Shown here: piece by piece, positions 8,462 through 17,666 of the stretch | How positions within the stretch are numbered: the first letter of the stretch is position 1 | How the letters are laid out: each line of letters starts with the position of its first letter | From: Sphingobium limneticum | GTDB lineage: Bacteria; Pseudomonadota; Alphaproteobacteria; Sphingomonadales; Sphingomonadaceae | Length of the DNA: 64,000 nt | NCBI RefSeq assembly: GCF_008710155.1 | Contig: NZ_VYPZ01000008.1 | Location: forward strand, 161,911-225,910 | Direction of reading: 5' to 3' | Position numbers and translations under genes: made by a program | The notes under the pieces: generated by a model | Databases searched by the model: none | Told to the model about the DNA's origin: nothing | Seen by the model: the letters and a program-made list of their open reading frames with translations, nothing else

Positions 8462-9835
8462 CTAGAAGCTTTCCTCGTCATAGACGCGGCCAAGGTCGCC
8501 CTGCCACTCGCCATGATAGCGTTCCAGCAGCCGTTCGGCGTTGGTCTTGCCCGAAGCGACCACCTCGTCCAGAAAGGACAGATAGCCCGTCTCATTGTCG
8601 CCCGCGCCGTTGAGGCGACCACGCGCGGTGAGGCCCGAACGGGCGATATCGACCACCTGACCCGCAATGTCGCGCAGTTTCCGTCCGCCACCGATCGGCG
8701 CGTCCAGGCCCAGCTTGGGCACGGAGTCGCGCAGCGTCTGCCGTTCCTCCATGGTCCAGTCCTTCACCACGTCCCACGCCGCGTCGAGCGCACCCTGATC
8801 GTAGAGCAGGCCGACCCACAGCGCCGGCAGCGCGCAGATGCGGTTCCACGGCCCACCATCGGCGCCGCGCATCTCCAGGAAGCTCTTCATCCGCACTTCG
8901 GGGAAGGCGGTGGACAGATGATCCTCCCAATCCTTCTCGGTCGGCTTTTCGCCCGGCAGGACCGCCAGCTTGCCGTCCAGGAAGTCGCGGAAACTATGGC
9001 CTGCCGCGTCGATATATTTGCCGTCGCGGTAGACGAAATACATCGGCACATCGAGCGCATAGTCGGCATAGCGTTCATAGCCGAAGCCGTCCTCGAACAC
9101 GAAGGGCAGCATGCCGGTGCGGCCCGGATCGGTGTCCGACCAGATATGGCTGCGATAGGAGAGGAAGCCGTTGGGCTTGCCTTCCGTAAAGGGCGAATTG
9201 GCGAACAGCGCGGTCGCGAGCGGTTGCAAGGCCAGCGACACACGGAATTTCTGCGCCATGTCCGCCTCGCTGCCATAGTCGAGGTTGGTCTGAATGGTGC
9301 AGGTGCGCAACATCATGTCCAGGCCCATCGACCCCACGCGCGGCATGTGCCGCAGCATGATCTCATAGCGGCCCTTGGGCATGATCGGCAGCTCTGCGCG
9401 CGTCTTGTCCGGCCACATGCCAAGGCCAAGGAAGCCCAGGCCCAGCATGTCGCCGACATATTTCACCTGCTCCAGATGACGGCCGGTTTCGGCGCAGGTC
9501 TGGTGCAGATTGTCGAGCGGCGCGCCGCTCAGTTCCAGCTGCCCCGCCGGCTCCAGGCTGATCGTCCCGTCGGTGCCGGACAAAGCGATGATATTCTCGC
9601 CCTCGAACACCGGGTTCCAGCCATAGCGGGTCAGGCCGATCAGCAGCGTGTGGATGCCGCCCATCTCCTCATAGGAAGGGGCGTGATGATCCTTGCGGCT
9701 ATAGACGAATTTCTCGTGCTCGGTCCCGATCCGCCAGCGTTCCTTGGGCTTTTCACCCTTGGAAAAGGCCGCGATCAACTGGTCGCGATTCTCGATGACG
9801 GGATCATGATCCCCTGAGTCTGTTCTGGTGCTCAT
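8462..9835 (-). CDS. gshA: Glutamate--cysteine ligase (plant/alphaproteobacterial type)
   Basis: This enzyme makes gamma-glutamylcysteine, the first step of glutathione synthesis, in the cytosol with ATP. The 457-residue length and motifs WRIGTEHEKF near residue 35, GTISLEPAGQLELSG near 95, and GLGMWPDKTR near 155 match the plant-type GCS2 family used by alphaproteobacteria, distinct from the E. coli type. ATG 9835 is the first reasonable start. It is followed on the opposite strand by a palindromic repeat. Glutathione made here is a likely partner of the Atm1-type exporter elsewhere in the window. Confidence 0.95.
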   Translation of the reverse strand: MSTRTDSGDHDPVIENRDQLIAAFSKGEKPKERWRIGTEHEKFVYSRKDHHAPSYEEMGGIHTLLIGLTRYGWNPVFEGENIIALSGTDGTISLEPAGQLELSGAPLDNLHQTCAETGRHLEQVKYVGDMLGLGFLGLGMWPDKTRAELPIMPKGRYEIMLRHMPRVGSMGLDMMLRTCTIQTNLDYGSEADMAQKFRVSLALQPLATALFANSPFTEGKPNGFLSYRSHIWSDTDPGRTGMLPFVFEDGFGYERYADYALDVPMYFVYRDGKYIDAAGHSFRDFLDGKLAVLPGEKPTEKDWEDHLSTAFPEVRMKSFLEMRGADGGPWNRICALPALWVGLLYDQGALDAAWDVVKDWTMEERQTLRDSVPKLGLDAPIGGGRKLRDIAGQVVDIARSGLTARGRLNGAGDNETGYLSFLDEVVASGKTNAERLLERYHGEWQGDLGRVYDEESF

Positions 9836-9934
9836 GCCCCGCCCTTACTGCTTCCCCTCGGCCCGTCAAACAAAGTCGGGCGATCACCACATAGGGCCTG
9901 CCTATAATGGCTTCAATCCAATAGCGGAATGAAA

Positions 9935-10681
9935 CTATTTCCAATCCCCATTGATCGTCATCCAGGCCGCCGTCGCCGCGATCGCGGCGGTTTCCGCGCG
10001 CAGGATTCGCGGCCCCAGCGATACCGGCACGGCGCCGGGCGTCGCGCGGATCGCATCCCGCTCGGCAGGATCGAATCCGCCCTCCGGCCCGACCAGAAAG
10101 GCGGCGGGTCCGGGATGGGTGCGCAATGTCGCCTCCAGCGGCGCGCCGCCCGTCTCGTCCGCGAAGAACAGATGCCGATCGGGCGACCAGCCCTTCAGCA
10201 ACGCGTCCAGCTTCGTCATTTCGGTCAATTCAGGTAGAGCAGTGCGCCCGCATTGCTCCGCCGCTTCCACCAGATGGGAATGGAGCCGATCCAGATTCAG
10301 CTTGTCCACCACCGCCCGGCGGGTCAGCACCGGCTGAAGCCGCGCCACGCCCAGTTCGCACGCTTTTTCGGCGATCAGGTCGATGCGCCCCTTCTTGATC
10401 GGCGCACAGCATAGCCAGAAATCGGGCACATGTTCGGGCGGCTTAGTCTGGCTCACACATTCCAGCACCAGGTCGCGCTTGCGGATATCGCGGGCGCGCG
10501 CCGCCCATTCGCCGGACCGGCCGTCGAACAGCAAGACGATATCGTCCAGCTTCACCCGCATCACGCTGATGAGATAATGGGCCGGATTGCCGTCGATCGA
10601 CACCACCACGCCTTCGCCCAGCTGGGTTTCGACATGCAGGCGGGGGGCGCTTTGCGGGGGCCAGGCGGGGGTTGCGGTCAT
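9935..10681 (-). CDS. rsmE: 16S rRNA (uracil(1498)-N(3))-methyltransferase
   Basis: RsmE methylates U1498 of 16S rRNA using S-adenosylmethionine. The 248-residue product has the N-terminal PUA-like part (PRLHVE...YLISVMRVK...LLFDGRSGEW) and the C-terminal SPOUT knot with FLVGPEGGFDPAERDAI and LGPRILRAETAA. ATG 10681 is chosen because GAGAG lies just upstream and MTATPAWPPQ leads directly into the PUA part; a longer open frame up to 10729 has no clear ribosome binding site. It is divergent from ubiA. Confidence 0.94.
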   Translation of the reverse strand: MTATPAWPPQSAPRLHVETQLGEGVVVSIDGNPAHYLISVMRVKLDDIVLLFDGRSGEWAARARDIRKRDLVLECVSQTKPPEHVPDFWLCCAPIKKGRIDLIAEKACELGVARLQPVLTRRAVVDKLNLDRLHSHLVEAAEQCGRTALPELTEMTKLDALLKGWSPDRHLFFADETGGAPLEATLRTHPGPAAFLVGPEGGFDPAERDAIRATPGAVPVSLGPRILRAETAAIAATAAWMTINGDWK

Positions 10682-10761
10682 TTTCTCTCGTGGCTTGTCC
10701 TGTAATGCTTCTTCCCTAAAGAGAAGCATGGCCCTTCGACAAGCGGGCTATGGAGTAGCCG

Positions 10762-11685
10762 TTGAACCAGACGCCGTTAAATCAAGGGATCGTGCCTGAC
10801 AGCGAAGCGCGCGGCCTGCTCGCCCGCCTGCCGGACACGCCCCGCATATTGGCGCAACTGGCGCGATTCGATCGGCCGATCGGTTGGTGGCTGCTGTTCT
10901 GGCCCGGCGCATGGGCCGTAGCGCTGGCCGGGGGCGGCTTTGCCCGCTGGCCGCTGATCGGCTGGCTCCTGATCGGCAGCATCGCGATGCGCGGGGCAGG
11001 CTGCGTGTTCAACGATATCGTAGACCGCGATCTGGACCGGAAGGTCGCGCGCACCGCCGCACGGCCGCTGGCCAGCGGCGCCATGTCGGTGAAGATCGCC
11101 TGGGCCTGGCTCCTTGCGTTGTGCCTCATCGGCCTGATCGTGCTGCTGCAACTCACTTTTTATGCGCAGGTCGTGGCGCTGGGCAGTCTGGCGCTGGTCG
11201 CCGCCTATCCCTTCATGAAGCGGATCACCGGCTGGCCGCAGGTATGGCTCGGCCTCGTCTTCTCCTGGGCGGCACTAGTGGGCTGGAGCGAGGTGGCGGG
11301 CGCCCTCACCCTGCCCGGCCTGCTTCTCTATGCCGGCAGCCTCTTCTGGGTGGTGGGCTATGACACCATCTATGCGTTGCAGGACCGGGAGGATGACGCG
11401 CTGATCGGCATCGGATCCAGCGCGCTGTCGATGGGCCGCCATGTGCGCGGCGGCGTGACATTATGTTATGTGGCGGCTCTGGCCTTGTGGGGAAGCGCAA
11501 TCTGGCAGATACGGCCGCAAGGTCTGGCCCTGGCCGCCCTGCTGCCCATGGCGGTGCATCTGCTGTGGCAGACAGGCACGTTGAAGGAAGATGGAGTCGA
11601 TCCCCTGCGTAAATTCCGGTCCAACCGCTTTGCCGGTTTGCTGATGTTCCTGGGCTGTCTGGTCGTGGGGAGTGCTTCGCTATGA
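10762..11685 (+). CDS. ubiA: 4-hydroxybenzoate octaprenyltransferase
   Basis: This integral membrane prenyltransferase attaches the isoprenoid chain to 4-hydroxybenzoate in ubiquinone synthesis. The 307-residue product has about nine hydrophobic segments and both Mg-diphosphate motifs: NDIVDRDLDRKV near residue 90 and YDTIYALQDREDD near 205. The TTG start at 10762 is preceded by TGGAG at 6-base spacing; GTG 10792 is an alternative. Its stop overlaps the phospholipase D gene by ATGA. Ubiquinone would be the natural electron sink for respiratory oxidation in this organism. Confidence 0.94.
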   Translation: MNQTPLNQGIVPDSEARGLLARLPDTPRILAQLARFDRPIGWWLLFWPGAWAVALAGGGFARWPLIGWLLIGSIAMRGAGCVFNDIVDRDLDRKVARTAARPLASGAMSVKIAWAWLLALCLIGLIVLLQLTFYAQVVALGSLALVAAYPFMKRITGWPQVWLGLVFSWAALVGWSEVAGALTLPGLLLYAGSLFWVVGYDTIYALQDREDDALIGIGSSALSMGRHVRGGVTLCYVAALALWGSAIWQIRPQGLALAALLPMAVHLLWQTGTLKEDGVDPLRKFRSNRFAGLLMFLGCLVVGSASL

Positions 11686-13136
11686 CGCCACAGCCGGGCG
11701 AGGATTGCTGGCGCATCGCGCGCGCCGACCGGGCCAGCGTCATCATCGACGCCGACGCCTATTTCCGTCAGGCCCGCGCCGCGATGATGAAGGCCAAGCG
11801 CCGCATCATGCTGATCGGATGGGATTTCGATCCGGCCATCAGCCTGATTCGCGAGGATGAGGCGAAGGATGACGCGCCGATGGTCATCGGCGACTTCATT
11901 ACCTGGCTGGTCGAACAGACGCCGGAATTGGAAATTTTCCTGCTGCGCTGGGATGTCGGCGCGATCAAGTCGATGGCGCGCCCCTCCCACCTCGTCACCA
12001 CGCTGCGCTGGATGGCGCATCCGCGCATCACGGTGAAGCTGGACAGCCATCATCCGCCGGCCGCTTCCCATCATCAGAAAATCGTGGTGATCGACGATTG
12101 CTTCGCCTTCTGCGGCGGCATCGACATGACCGGCGATCGCTGGGACACGCGCCATCATCGTGACGAGGAGCCGGGCCGGCTGCATCCCGACGGGTCGCCC
12201 TATGGCCCCTGGCATGATGCCACCACGGCACTGGCCGCCCCGGTCGCCGCCGCGCTGGGCGAACATGCCCGCAATCGCTGGATCGGCGCGGGCGGCGATC
12301 CGCTGGAGCCGGTCGAGGGCATCAGCGATTGCTGGCCCGACCGGTTGCCGGTGCAGTTTGAGGGCGTCGATGTCGCCATCGCTCGATCCGCGCCCAAGAT
12401 GGACGATCAGGAAGAACTGACCGAGATCGAGCAGCTCTATCTGCATCAGATCGCCGCGGCGAAGCGGCACATCTATGCCGAAAGCCAATATTTCGCCTCC
12501 CGCCGCATTGCCGAGGCGATCGCCAAGCGTCTGGGCGAAGCGGAAGGGCCGGACATCGTCATCGTCAATCCCGAGCAGGCGGACGGCTGGCTGGAACAGC
12601 AGGCGATGGATACCGCCCGTGCGCGCCTGTACGAGGCGCTGAAGGCGCGAGACACGCATGGCCGCTTCCGCATCTACCACCCCTTCACCAATCGCGGCGT
12701 GCCCATCTATGTCCATGCCAAGATCCTGATCGTGGACGATCGGCTGATCCGCGTCGGCTCGTCCAACATGAACAACCGGTCGATGCGGCTGGATACCGAA
12801 TGCGACGTGTCGATCGACACGGCGCTGCCCGCCAATGAAGGGCGGCAGGCGACGATCCTGAAGATTCGCGACGACCTGATCGCCGAACATCTCGACCTGC
12901 CGGCCGAACGCGTATCCGCCGTCATCGCCGAACGCGGCCTGATCGCCGCGATCGAGGAACTGCGTCAGAAGCCCGGCCGTACGCTGCGCCCCTATGTGAC
13001 GCCCGACCTCAACGACGTGCAGCAATGGATCGCCGACCATGAGGTGCTGGACCCCGAAGGCCCGGAAGAAATGTTCGAACCGGTCAGCGAACGCGGCCTG
13101 TTCCGCCGGATGAAGGGCTGGTTCGGGCGAGGGTGA
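11682..13136 (+). CDS. Phospholipase D-like protein (two HKD motifs)
   Basis: The 484-residue protein has two HxKx4D motifs: HHQKIVVIDD (H131, K133) and VHAKILIVDDRLIRVGSSNMNNRS (H345, K347), the paired half-sites of the phospholipase D superfamily. Members act on phospholipids as PLD, cardiolipin synthase or transphosphatidylase. There is no N-terminal signal or membrane anchor, so it is closer to cytosolic PLD-type proteins than to Cls. It is translationally coupled to ubiA (ATGA overlap), suggesting membrane lipid work. Confidence 0.85.
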   Translation: MTPQPGEDCWRIARADRASVIIDADAYFRQARAAMMKAKRRIMLIGWDFDPAISLIREDEAKDDAPMVIGDFITWLVEQTPELEIFLLRWDVGAIKSMARPSHLVTTLRWMAHPRITVKLDSHHPPAASHHQKIVVIDDCFAFCGGIDMTGDRWDTRHHRDEEPGRLHPDGSPYGPWHDATTALAAPVAAALGEHARNRWIGAGGDPLEPVEGISDCWPDRLPVQFEGVDVAIARSAPKMDDQEELTEIEQLYLHQIAAAKRHIYAESQYFASRRIAEAIAKRLGEAEGPDIVIVNPEQADGWLEQQAMDTARARLYEALKARDTHGRFRIYHPFTNRGVPIYVHAKILIVDDRLIRVGSSNMNNRSMRLDTECDVSIDTALPANEGRQATILKIRDDLIAEHLDLPAERVSAVIAERGLIAAIEELRQKPGRTLRPYVTPDLNDVQQWIADHEVLDPEGPEEMFEPVSERGLFRRMKGWFGRG

Positions 13137-13182
13137 TGGCGCTGTCCTATCGGACGGCTTGGATGCTATCATGGCGTCCCGG

Positions 13183-13249
13183 CTTTCCGATAGGATCACC
13201 GCCACGTAACAAAATGTCGAAATCTGCGGGAAATGTGCGAAGTTAAGCG
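13183..13249 (-). repeat. Two-block non-coding element, copy A
   Basis: This 67-base stretch consists of a 13-base block (CTTTCCGATAGGA, 13183-13195), 30 spacer bases, and a 24-base block (13226-13249, beginning GCGGGAAATGTGCG). The same two blocks with exactly 30 bases between them occur inverted at 56234-56300; within the spacer only GTCGA (13216-13220) is clearly shared. The fixed spacing with a diverged spacer suggests a two-site regulatory element or promoter. It lies between the PLD gene and the end of smc. It is given on the minus strand to match copy B, which reads towards a start codon. Confidence 0.65.
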
Positions 13250-13267
13250 GCCGACCCTCCCGAAATT

Positions 13268-13344
13268 CCGTTCGGGCTGAGCCTGTCGAAACCCTGCTTT
13301 TTCTTCAAGACAGTGTGGCCCTTCGACAAGCTCAGCGCGAACGG
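13268..13344. repeat. Sphingomonad palindromic repeat
   Basis: Two imperfect inverted arms (13268-13290, containing GGGCTGAGCCTGTCGAA, and 13322-13344, TTCGACAAGCTCAGC followed by GCGAACGG) flank about 31 bases. This CTTCGACAAGCTCAG palindrome is a frequent intergenic repeat of sphingomonads. It sits in the convergent gap between the PLD gene and smc. A fragment of one arm (CCCTTCGACAAG) also appears near 10732. Confidence 0.8.
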
Positions 13345-13371
13345 CCCGATGAGAATCTCGAACCAGTCACG

Positions 13372-16300
13372 CTATTCCGCCGCGAGCAGCGCCTCGGCGC
13401 TTTGCAGGTTGACCGACACCAATCGGCTGACGCCACGCTCCACCATGGTCACGCCGAACAGGCGGTGCATGCGCGCCATGCTGACGGCATTGTGGGTGAC
13501 GATCAGGTAGCGGGTGTTGGTCTGCGCCACCATCGCGTCCAGCAGGTCGCAGAACCGCTCGACATTGGCATCGTCCAGCGGCGCGTCGACCTCATCCAGC
13601 ACGCAGATCGGTGCGGGGTTGGTCAGGAACAGGCCAAAGATCAGCGCCACGGCGGTCAGCGCCTGCTCGCCGCCCGACAACAAGGTCAGCGCCGCCAGCT
13701 TCTTGCCCGGCGGCTGGGCCATGATCTCCAGCCCCGCCTCCAGCGGATCGTCGCTGTCGATCAGTTCCAGATGCGCCTGCCCGCCATTGAACAATGTCGT
13801 GAAAAGCCGCCGGAAATGCCCGTCTACGGCCTCGAACGCGGCGAGCAGGCGTTGCCGCCCCTCGCGATTGAGGCTGCCGATCGATCCGCGCAGCTGGTTG
13901 ATCGCCTGCGTGAGTTCCGCGCTTTCTGATCGGCTGGTCGCTTGGGCAGCTTCCAGTTCTTCCAATTCCTGCGCCGCGACCAGATTGACCGGGCCGATCC
14001 GCTCGCGCTCGGCATGGAAGCGGTCATGATCGGCCAGTTCGGTTTGGGCGATGCGGATCTCGGCACTGGCAAAGCCCAGTTTCTCCGGCAGAACCGGCGG
14101 CGGACATTCGAACCGCTCGCCCGACAGGCGGTTGGTTTCGATCCGCCGTTCGTCGGCGGCCTCGGCGCGGGCGACGGCGGTGGCGCGGGCTTCGCGCGCG
14201 GCGGCCAGCGCCTCGCCCGCCTGCGCCGCACGCCCCTCGGCCGTGCGCAGCCCACTCTCCGCTTCCTGCTCGGCACCGCGAGCCTGATCGGCGGCCTGCG
14301 TCAGGGCCGTGCCCTGATCGCTCAGCCCCGCTATGGCGCTGGCCAGCGCACCGGGTTGCGCCGCAAGTCCATCGCGCTCGCCGACAATCTCCTCGGCCCG
14401 CGCGACCATCGCGGCGATCCGCTTGGCCGCCTCGCCGGCGCGCGCGCGCCAGCCCTTCACCTCGGCATCGGCCGCCGCCTGCCGTTCCCGGTCGATGGTC
14501 AGGGCGCGATCGGCCAGCGCCTGATCCGCCTGCAACTGGCTGACGGCGCCCCGCGCCTTCTCGCTGGCTTGCGACAGGGTGGCGACCAGCGCACGGGTTT
14601 CCGCGCCATCGGGCACGGCGGCACGGTTGATTTCAGCCTTCTCATGTTCGCCCTGCGCACCATCCCGGTCGCGCCGCGCTTCGGCCAATCGTTCCTCGAC
14701 ACCCTCACGCCGCCCCGCCAGCCGCTCCAGCGCCGTCGTCGCCTCATCGGCGGCGCGCAGCGCAGTGCGCAACTTCTGGTCCGCCTGCGACAGGGCGGTG
14801 CGTCCTGCGGCCAGCGCCTGCACGGCCGCCTGTTCGCGCGCCTTTGCGCCATCCTGCGCCGTCGCCGCCTGCTCGACCTCCGCCTGCATGGCCGGGCGCG
14901 CAGCGCCGATCGCCTCCAGCCGATTCAGCCGGATCAGTCGCTCGGCCGCCGCCGCCCCGCCCTCTACCGCGACATATCCGTCCCAGCGGCGCAACTGCCC
15001 GTCCCGCGTGACCAGCCTTTGTCCGACGCCCAGCGCCTGCCCTTCGTCCCGGTCCACCACGCCAATCTGCGCCAGACGGCGGGCCAGTTCGGCCGGCGCC
15101 ATGACATGCGCGGCCAGCGGCGTGGCGCCAGCGGGCAAGGCGGGATCACCGGGCAACGAATCCGCCCCGGCCCAGCGCCGCTTGCCCTCCGCCCCGACCG
15201 GCGCTTCCAGATCGTCGCCCAGCGCGGCGGCGAGTGCCCGCTCATAGCCCGGCGCCGCCTTCAGCCGATCCAGCGCTCGCGCTTTGCCGGCGCTACCGCT
15301 ATCGACCGCCCGCTTCAGCGCCGCCGCCTCGCTATCGAGCGCCGCCAGCCCGGCGCGCGCCGATGCCAGCGCCGCTTCGGCCGACGCTCGTGCTTCGGCG
15401 GCGGACTGCCGATCCGCATCGGCCGACTGGATCGCGCTTTCGGCGGCATCGCGCTCGGCCTTCGACTTATCCTGATCGGCGATCGCCGTCTCGCGCTGCG
15501 CCTCCAGCGGGGCGGCATCGGGCAGGGCGGCCGCTTCCGCAGTCAATCGCGCGACTTCCCGCTCGGCCCGATCGAGCCGAGTGCGCGCAGCCACCAGCGC
15601 CGCCTCCGCCACGCGCAACTCCGCCTGCTCGGCCGCCTGCGTCGCCATCGCCTTTGCAAGATCCAGTTCGGCGTCCCGCGCGGCATCCTCGGCCGCGGCG
15701 ATCCGCGTGGCAAAGGCTGGGCGCAATTTCTCCGTTTCGGCCACCCGCCCCTTCAGCGTCGCGATCTCCGCCGTCAGCCGGGCGATCGCATCGGCCGCAT
15801 CATTGGCCAGCGTCCCTTCGCGCGCCCGATCTTCCTCCAGCCGGCTCGCCTGCTGCGTCAGGTCGACCAGGCGACGGACGACCGACTCCCGCTCGGTCCG
15901 CAGCGCTGCCAGCCGATGCCCCGCCTCATTGGCGGCATCGCGCGCATTCTGCGCGGCCGTGCGTCGGTCGGCCAGCGCTGCCACGGCCGCCTGCGCATGG
16001 GCGGCGGCGGCCATCTGCCCCTCCTGCGCGGCCGACACGGCCGTGTCAGCCTGCTTCGCCTCCGCCCGTGCAGCCTCCGCACTGGCATTGGCCTCGCGCC
16101 AGCGGGCGAACAGCACCCGTCCTTCGGCCACCCGAATCTGGTCCGACAGGCGGATATAGCGTTCCGCCGCCCTCGCCTGCCGCCGCAGCGCATTGGCGCG
16201 CGCGTCCATATCCAGCAAAATCTCGTCCAGCCGGGCCAGATTGGCCTCGGCCGCGCGCAATTTCTGCTCGGCATCCTTGCGCCGGACATGCAGGCCGGCA

Positions 16301-16815
16301 ATGCCCGCCGCTTCCTCCAGCATGGCGCGCCGTTCCTGCGGCCGGGCAGCGATGACGGCGGCGATCCGCCCCTGACTGACCAGCGCCGGACTGTGCGGCC
16401 CGGTGGCGGCATCGGCGAAGACCAGCGACACGTCCTTGGCGCGCACATCCTTGCCATTGGCTCTGTAGGCGCTACCCGCCCCGCGCTCGATCCGGCGCGT
16501 GACTTCCAGTTCGCCGTCCGCGCCGACATCGACGGCGGAAAACAGCTCGCCCTGTTCCTGGACGGTAAGCAGCGACACTTCGGCAAAGTCGCGTTGCGGC
16601 CGCGTGGCGGTGCCCGCGAAGATCACATCCTCCATGCCACCGCCGCGCATGGATTTGGCGCTGGATTCGCCCATGACCCACCGGATCGCTTCCAGCAGGT
16701 TGGATTTGCCGCACCCATTGGGGCCGACGATGCCGGTCAGCCCCGGCTCGATGCGCAACTCCGTCGCATCGACGAAGCTTTTGAAGCCGGAGAGTTTGAG
16801 GCGCTTTATCTGCAT
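13372..16815 (-). CDS. smc: Chromosome segregation protein SMC
   Basis: SMC is the ATPase core of the condensin-like complex that compacts and separates the chromosome. The 1147-residue protein has Walker A GPNGCGKS (31-38), a long Ala/Glu/Arg-rich coiled coil broken by a hinge (about 500-660), the ABC signature LLSGGEQALTA and Walker B ICVLDEVDAPLDD near the C-terminus. ATG 16815 gives the usual MQIKRLKLSGFKSF start. It is the last gene in a minus-strand group with DUF721 and two DsbA-like genes, an order typical of sphingomonads; ScpA/ScpB are not in the window. Confidence 0.97.
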   Translation of the reverse strand: MQIKRLKLSGFKSFVDATELRIEPGLTGIVGPNGCGKSNLLEAIRWVMGESSAKSMRGGGMEDVIFAGTATRPQRDFAEVSLLTVQEQGELFSAVDVGADGELEVTRRIERGAGSAYRANGKDVRAKDVSLVFADAATGPHSPALVSQGRIAAVIAARPQERRAMLEEAAGIAGLHVRRKDAEQKLRAAEANLARLDEILLDMDARANALRRQARAAERYIRLSDQIRVAEGRVLFARWREANASAEAARAEAKQADTAVSAAQEGQMAAAAHAQAAVAALADRRTAAQNARDAANEAGHRLAALRTERESVVRRLVDLTQQASRLEEDRAREGTLANDAADAIARLTAEIATLKGRVAETEKLRPAFATRIAAAEDAARDAELDLAKAMATQAAEQAELRVAEAALVAARTRLDRAEREVARLTAEAAALPDAAPLEAQRETAIADQDKSKAERDAAESAIQSADADRQSAAEARASAEAALASARAGLAALDSEAAALKRAVDSGSAGKARALDRLKAAPGYERALAAALGDDLEAPVGAEGKRRWAGADSLPGDPALPAGATPLAAHVMAPAELARRLAQIGVVDRDEGQALGVGQRLVTRDGQLRRWDGYVAVEGGAAAAERLIRLNRLEAIGAARPAMQAEVEQAATAQDGAKAREQAAVQALAAGRTALSQADQKLRTALRAADEATTALERLAGRREGVEERLAEARRDRDGAQGEHEKAEINRAAVPDGAETRALVATLSQASEKARGAVSQLQADQALADRALTIDRERQAAADAEVKGWRARAGEAAKRIAAMVARAEEIVGERDGLAAQPGALASAIAGLSDQGTALTQAADQARGAEQEAESGLRTAEGRAAQAGEALAAAREARATAVARAEAADERRIETNRLSGERFECPPPVLPEKLGFASAEIRIAQTELADHDRFHAERERIGPVNLVAAQELEELEAAQATSRSESAELTQAINQLRGSIGSLNREGRQRLLAAFEAVDGHFRRLFTTLFNGGQAHLELIDSDDPLEAGLEIMAQPPGKKLAALTLLSGGEQALTAVALIFGLFLTNPAPICVLDEVDAPLDDANVERFCDLLDAMVAQTNTRYLIVTHNAVSMARMHRLFGVTMVERGVSRLVSVNLQSAEALLAAE

Positions 16816-16889
16816 GACGGAAAACCGGGGCAGCCTGCCACCCCGGTTCCTCTATGCGTAGGCGCGCCTGTCAGCCCCCTCTGATGCAA

Positions 16890-17621
16890 TCAGAGTCCCG
16901 CTTCCTTGAGCTTGGGCTGAAGTGCGGACCAACTGGCGACATTGTCCAGCAGCACGCCGTTGATCAGGAAGCTGGGCGTCCCCTGAATCTGATATTCGCT
17001 ATTGGCCTTCTCGACATTCTTGGCCAGCTTCTCGGCAATGGCGGTATCGGCCAGGCACACCTTCGCCTGATCGGCGGAAATGCCGCGCTGCTGCGCATAT
17101 TCGACCAGGCCCGCAATCTGGGCGATCGCGCCGGGACGCTGCGCCGGGGGCAGCTTGTCCACGCCCTGGAAGGCGGCCTGCGCGCCCTGCACCTTTTCGA
17201 ACATCGCCGACTGGTTAGCGAAGAACTGCTCCGACAGCGGGTAGAAGATGTCCTTGCCGCCGCAACGGGCCAGCAGCGCGGTGGTCAGGTCGATCGGATC
17301 GCGCAGATAGGTGCGGAATTCGAAGCTCATCTTGCCGGTGTCGACGATCTTCTTGATCTCCTCCGACGCTTCGGCCGAGAAATCCTTGCAATGGCTGCAC
17401 GTATAGGAGCCATATTCGATCAGCTTCACCTTCGCCGACGGGTTGCCCATCACGAAATAGCCGTCCGGCGTTTCCGCGATCGTGTCCGACCAGCTGGTGC
17501 CGGCGGGTGCGGCGACGGCGGCGACCGCTTCGCCGGTCGGCTTGGCGGCTTCCTCATTCTTGCCGCAGGCGGCAAGGGTGAGGCTGAGGGCGATAAGGGC
17601 TATACCGGAAAAGGCTTTCAC
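16890..17621 (-). CDS. DsbA-like thioredoxin-fold lipoprotein
   Basis: The 243-residue protein has a lipoprotein signal with lipobox LAAC (ALSLTLAACGKNEE) and a DsbA/Thioredoxin_4 fold with the redox motif CSHC (YTCSHCKDFS). It is expected to be membrane-anchored in the periplasm and handle thiol-disulfide exchange. GTG 17621 (MKAFSG) is preferred because it gives a normal Lys-containing signal; TTG 17630 is possible and sits near GGAG. A paralogue follows immediately upstream on the same strand. The CxxC of the active site is intact. Confidence 0.85.
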   Translation of the reverse strand: MKAFSGIALIALSLTLAACGKNEEAAKPTGEAVAAVAAPAGTSWSDTIAETPDGYFVMGNPSAKVKLIEYGSYTCSHCKDFSAEASEEIKKIVDTGKMSFEFRTYLRDPIDLTTALLARCGGKDIFYPLSEQFFANQSAMFEKVQGAQAAFQGVDKLPPAQRPGAIAQIAGLVEYAQQRGISADQAKVCLADTAIAEKLAKNVEKANSEYQIQGTPSFLINGVLLDNVASWSALQPKLKEAGL

Positions 17622-17666
17622 GACGGGCAAGGCTCCGAAATCAAACAGGATGAAAAGGGGTTTAGA

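Noticed and set aside
10727..10742. Second copy of the CTTCGACAAGCTCAG palindrome before ubiA
   Set aside because: Only one half-arm (CCCTTCGACAAG) is present and no inverted partner follows; at best a fragment.
13942..16884. Very long open frame antisense to smc (about 980 codons), and similar ones antisense to the antiporter, the first TonB receptor and the PLD gene
   Set aside because: They are mirror frames of GC3-biased genes, give low-complexity Arg/Gln/Gly-rich products with no domains, and lie opposite clearly identified proteins.
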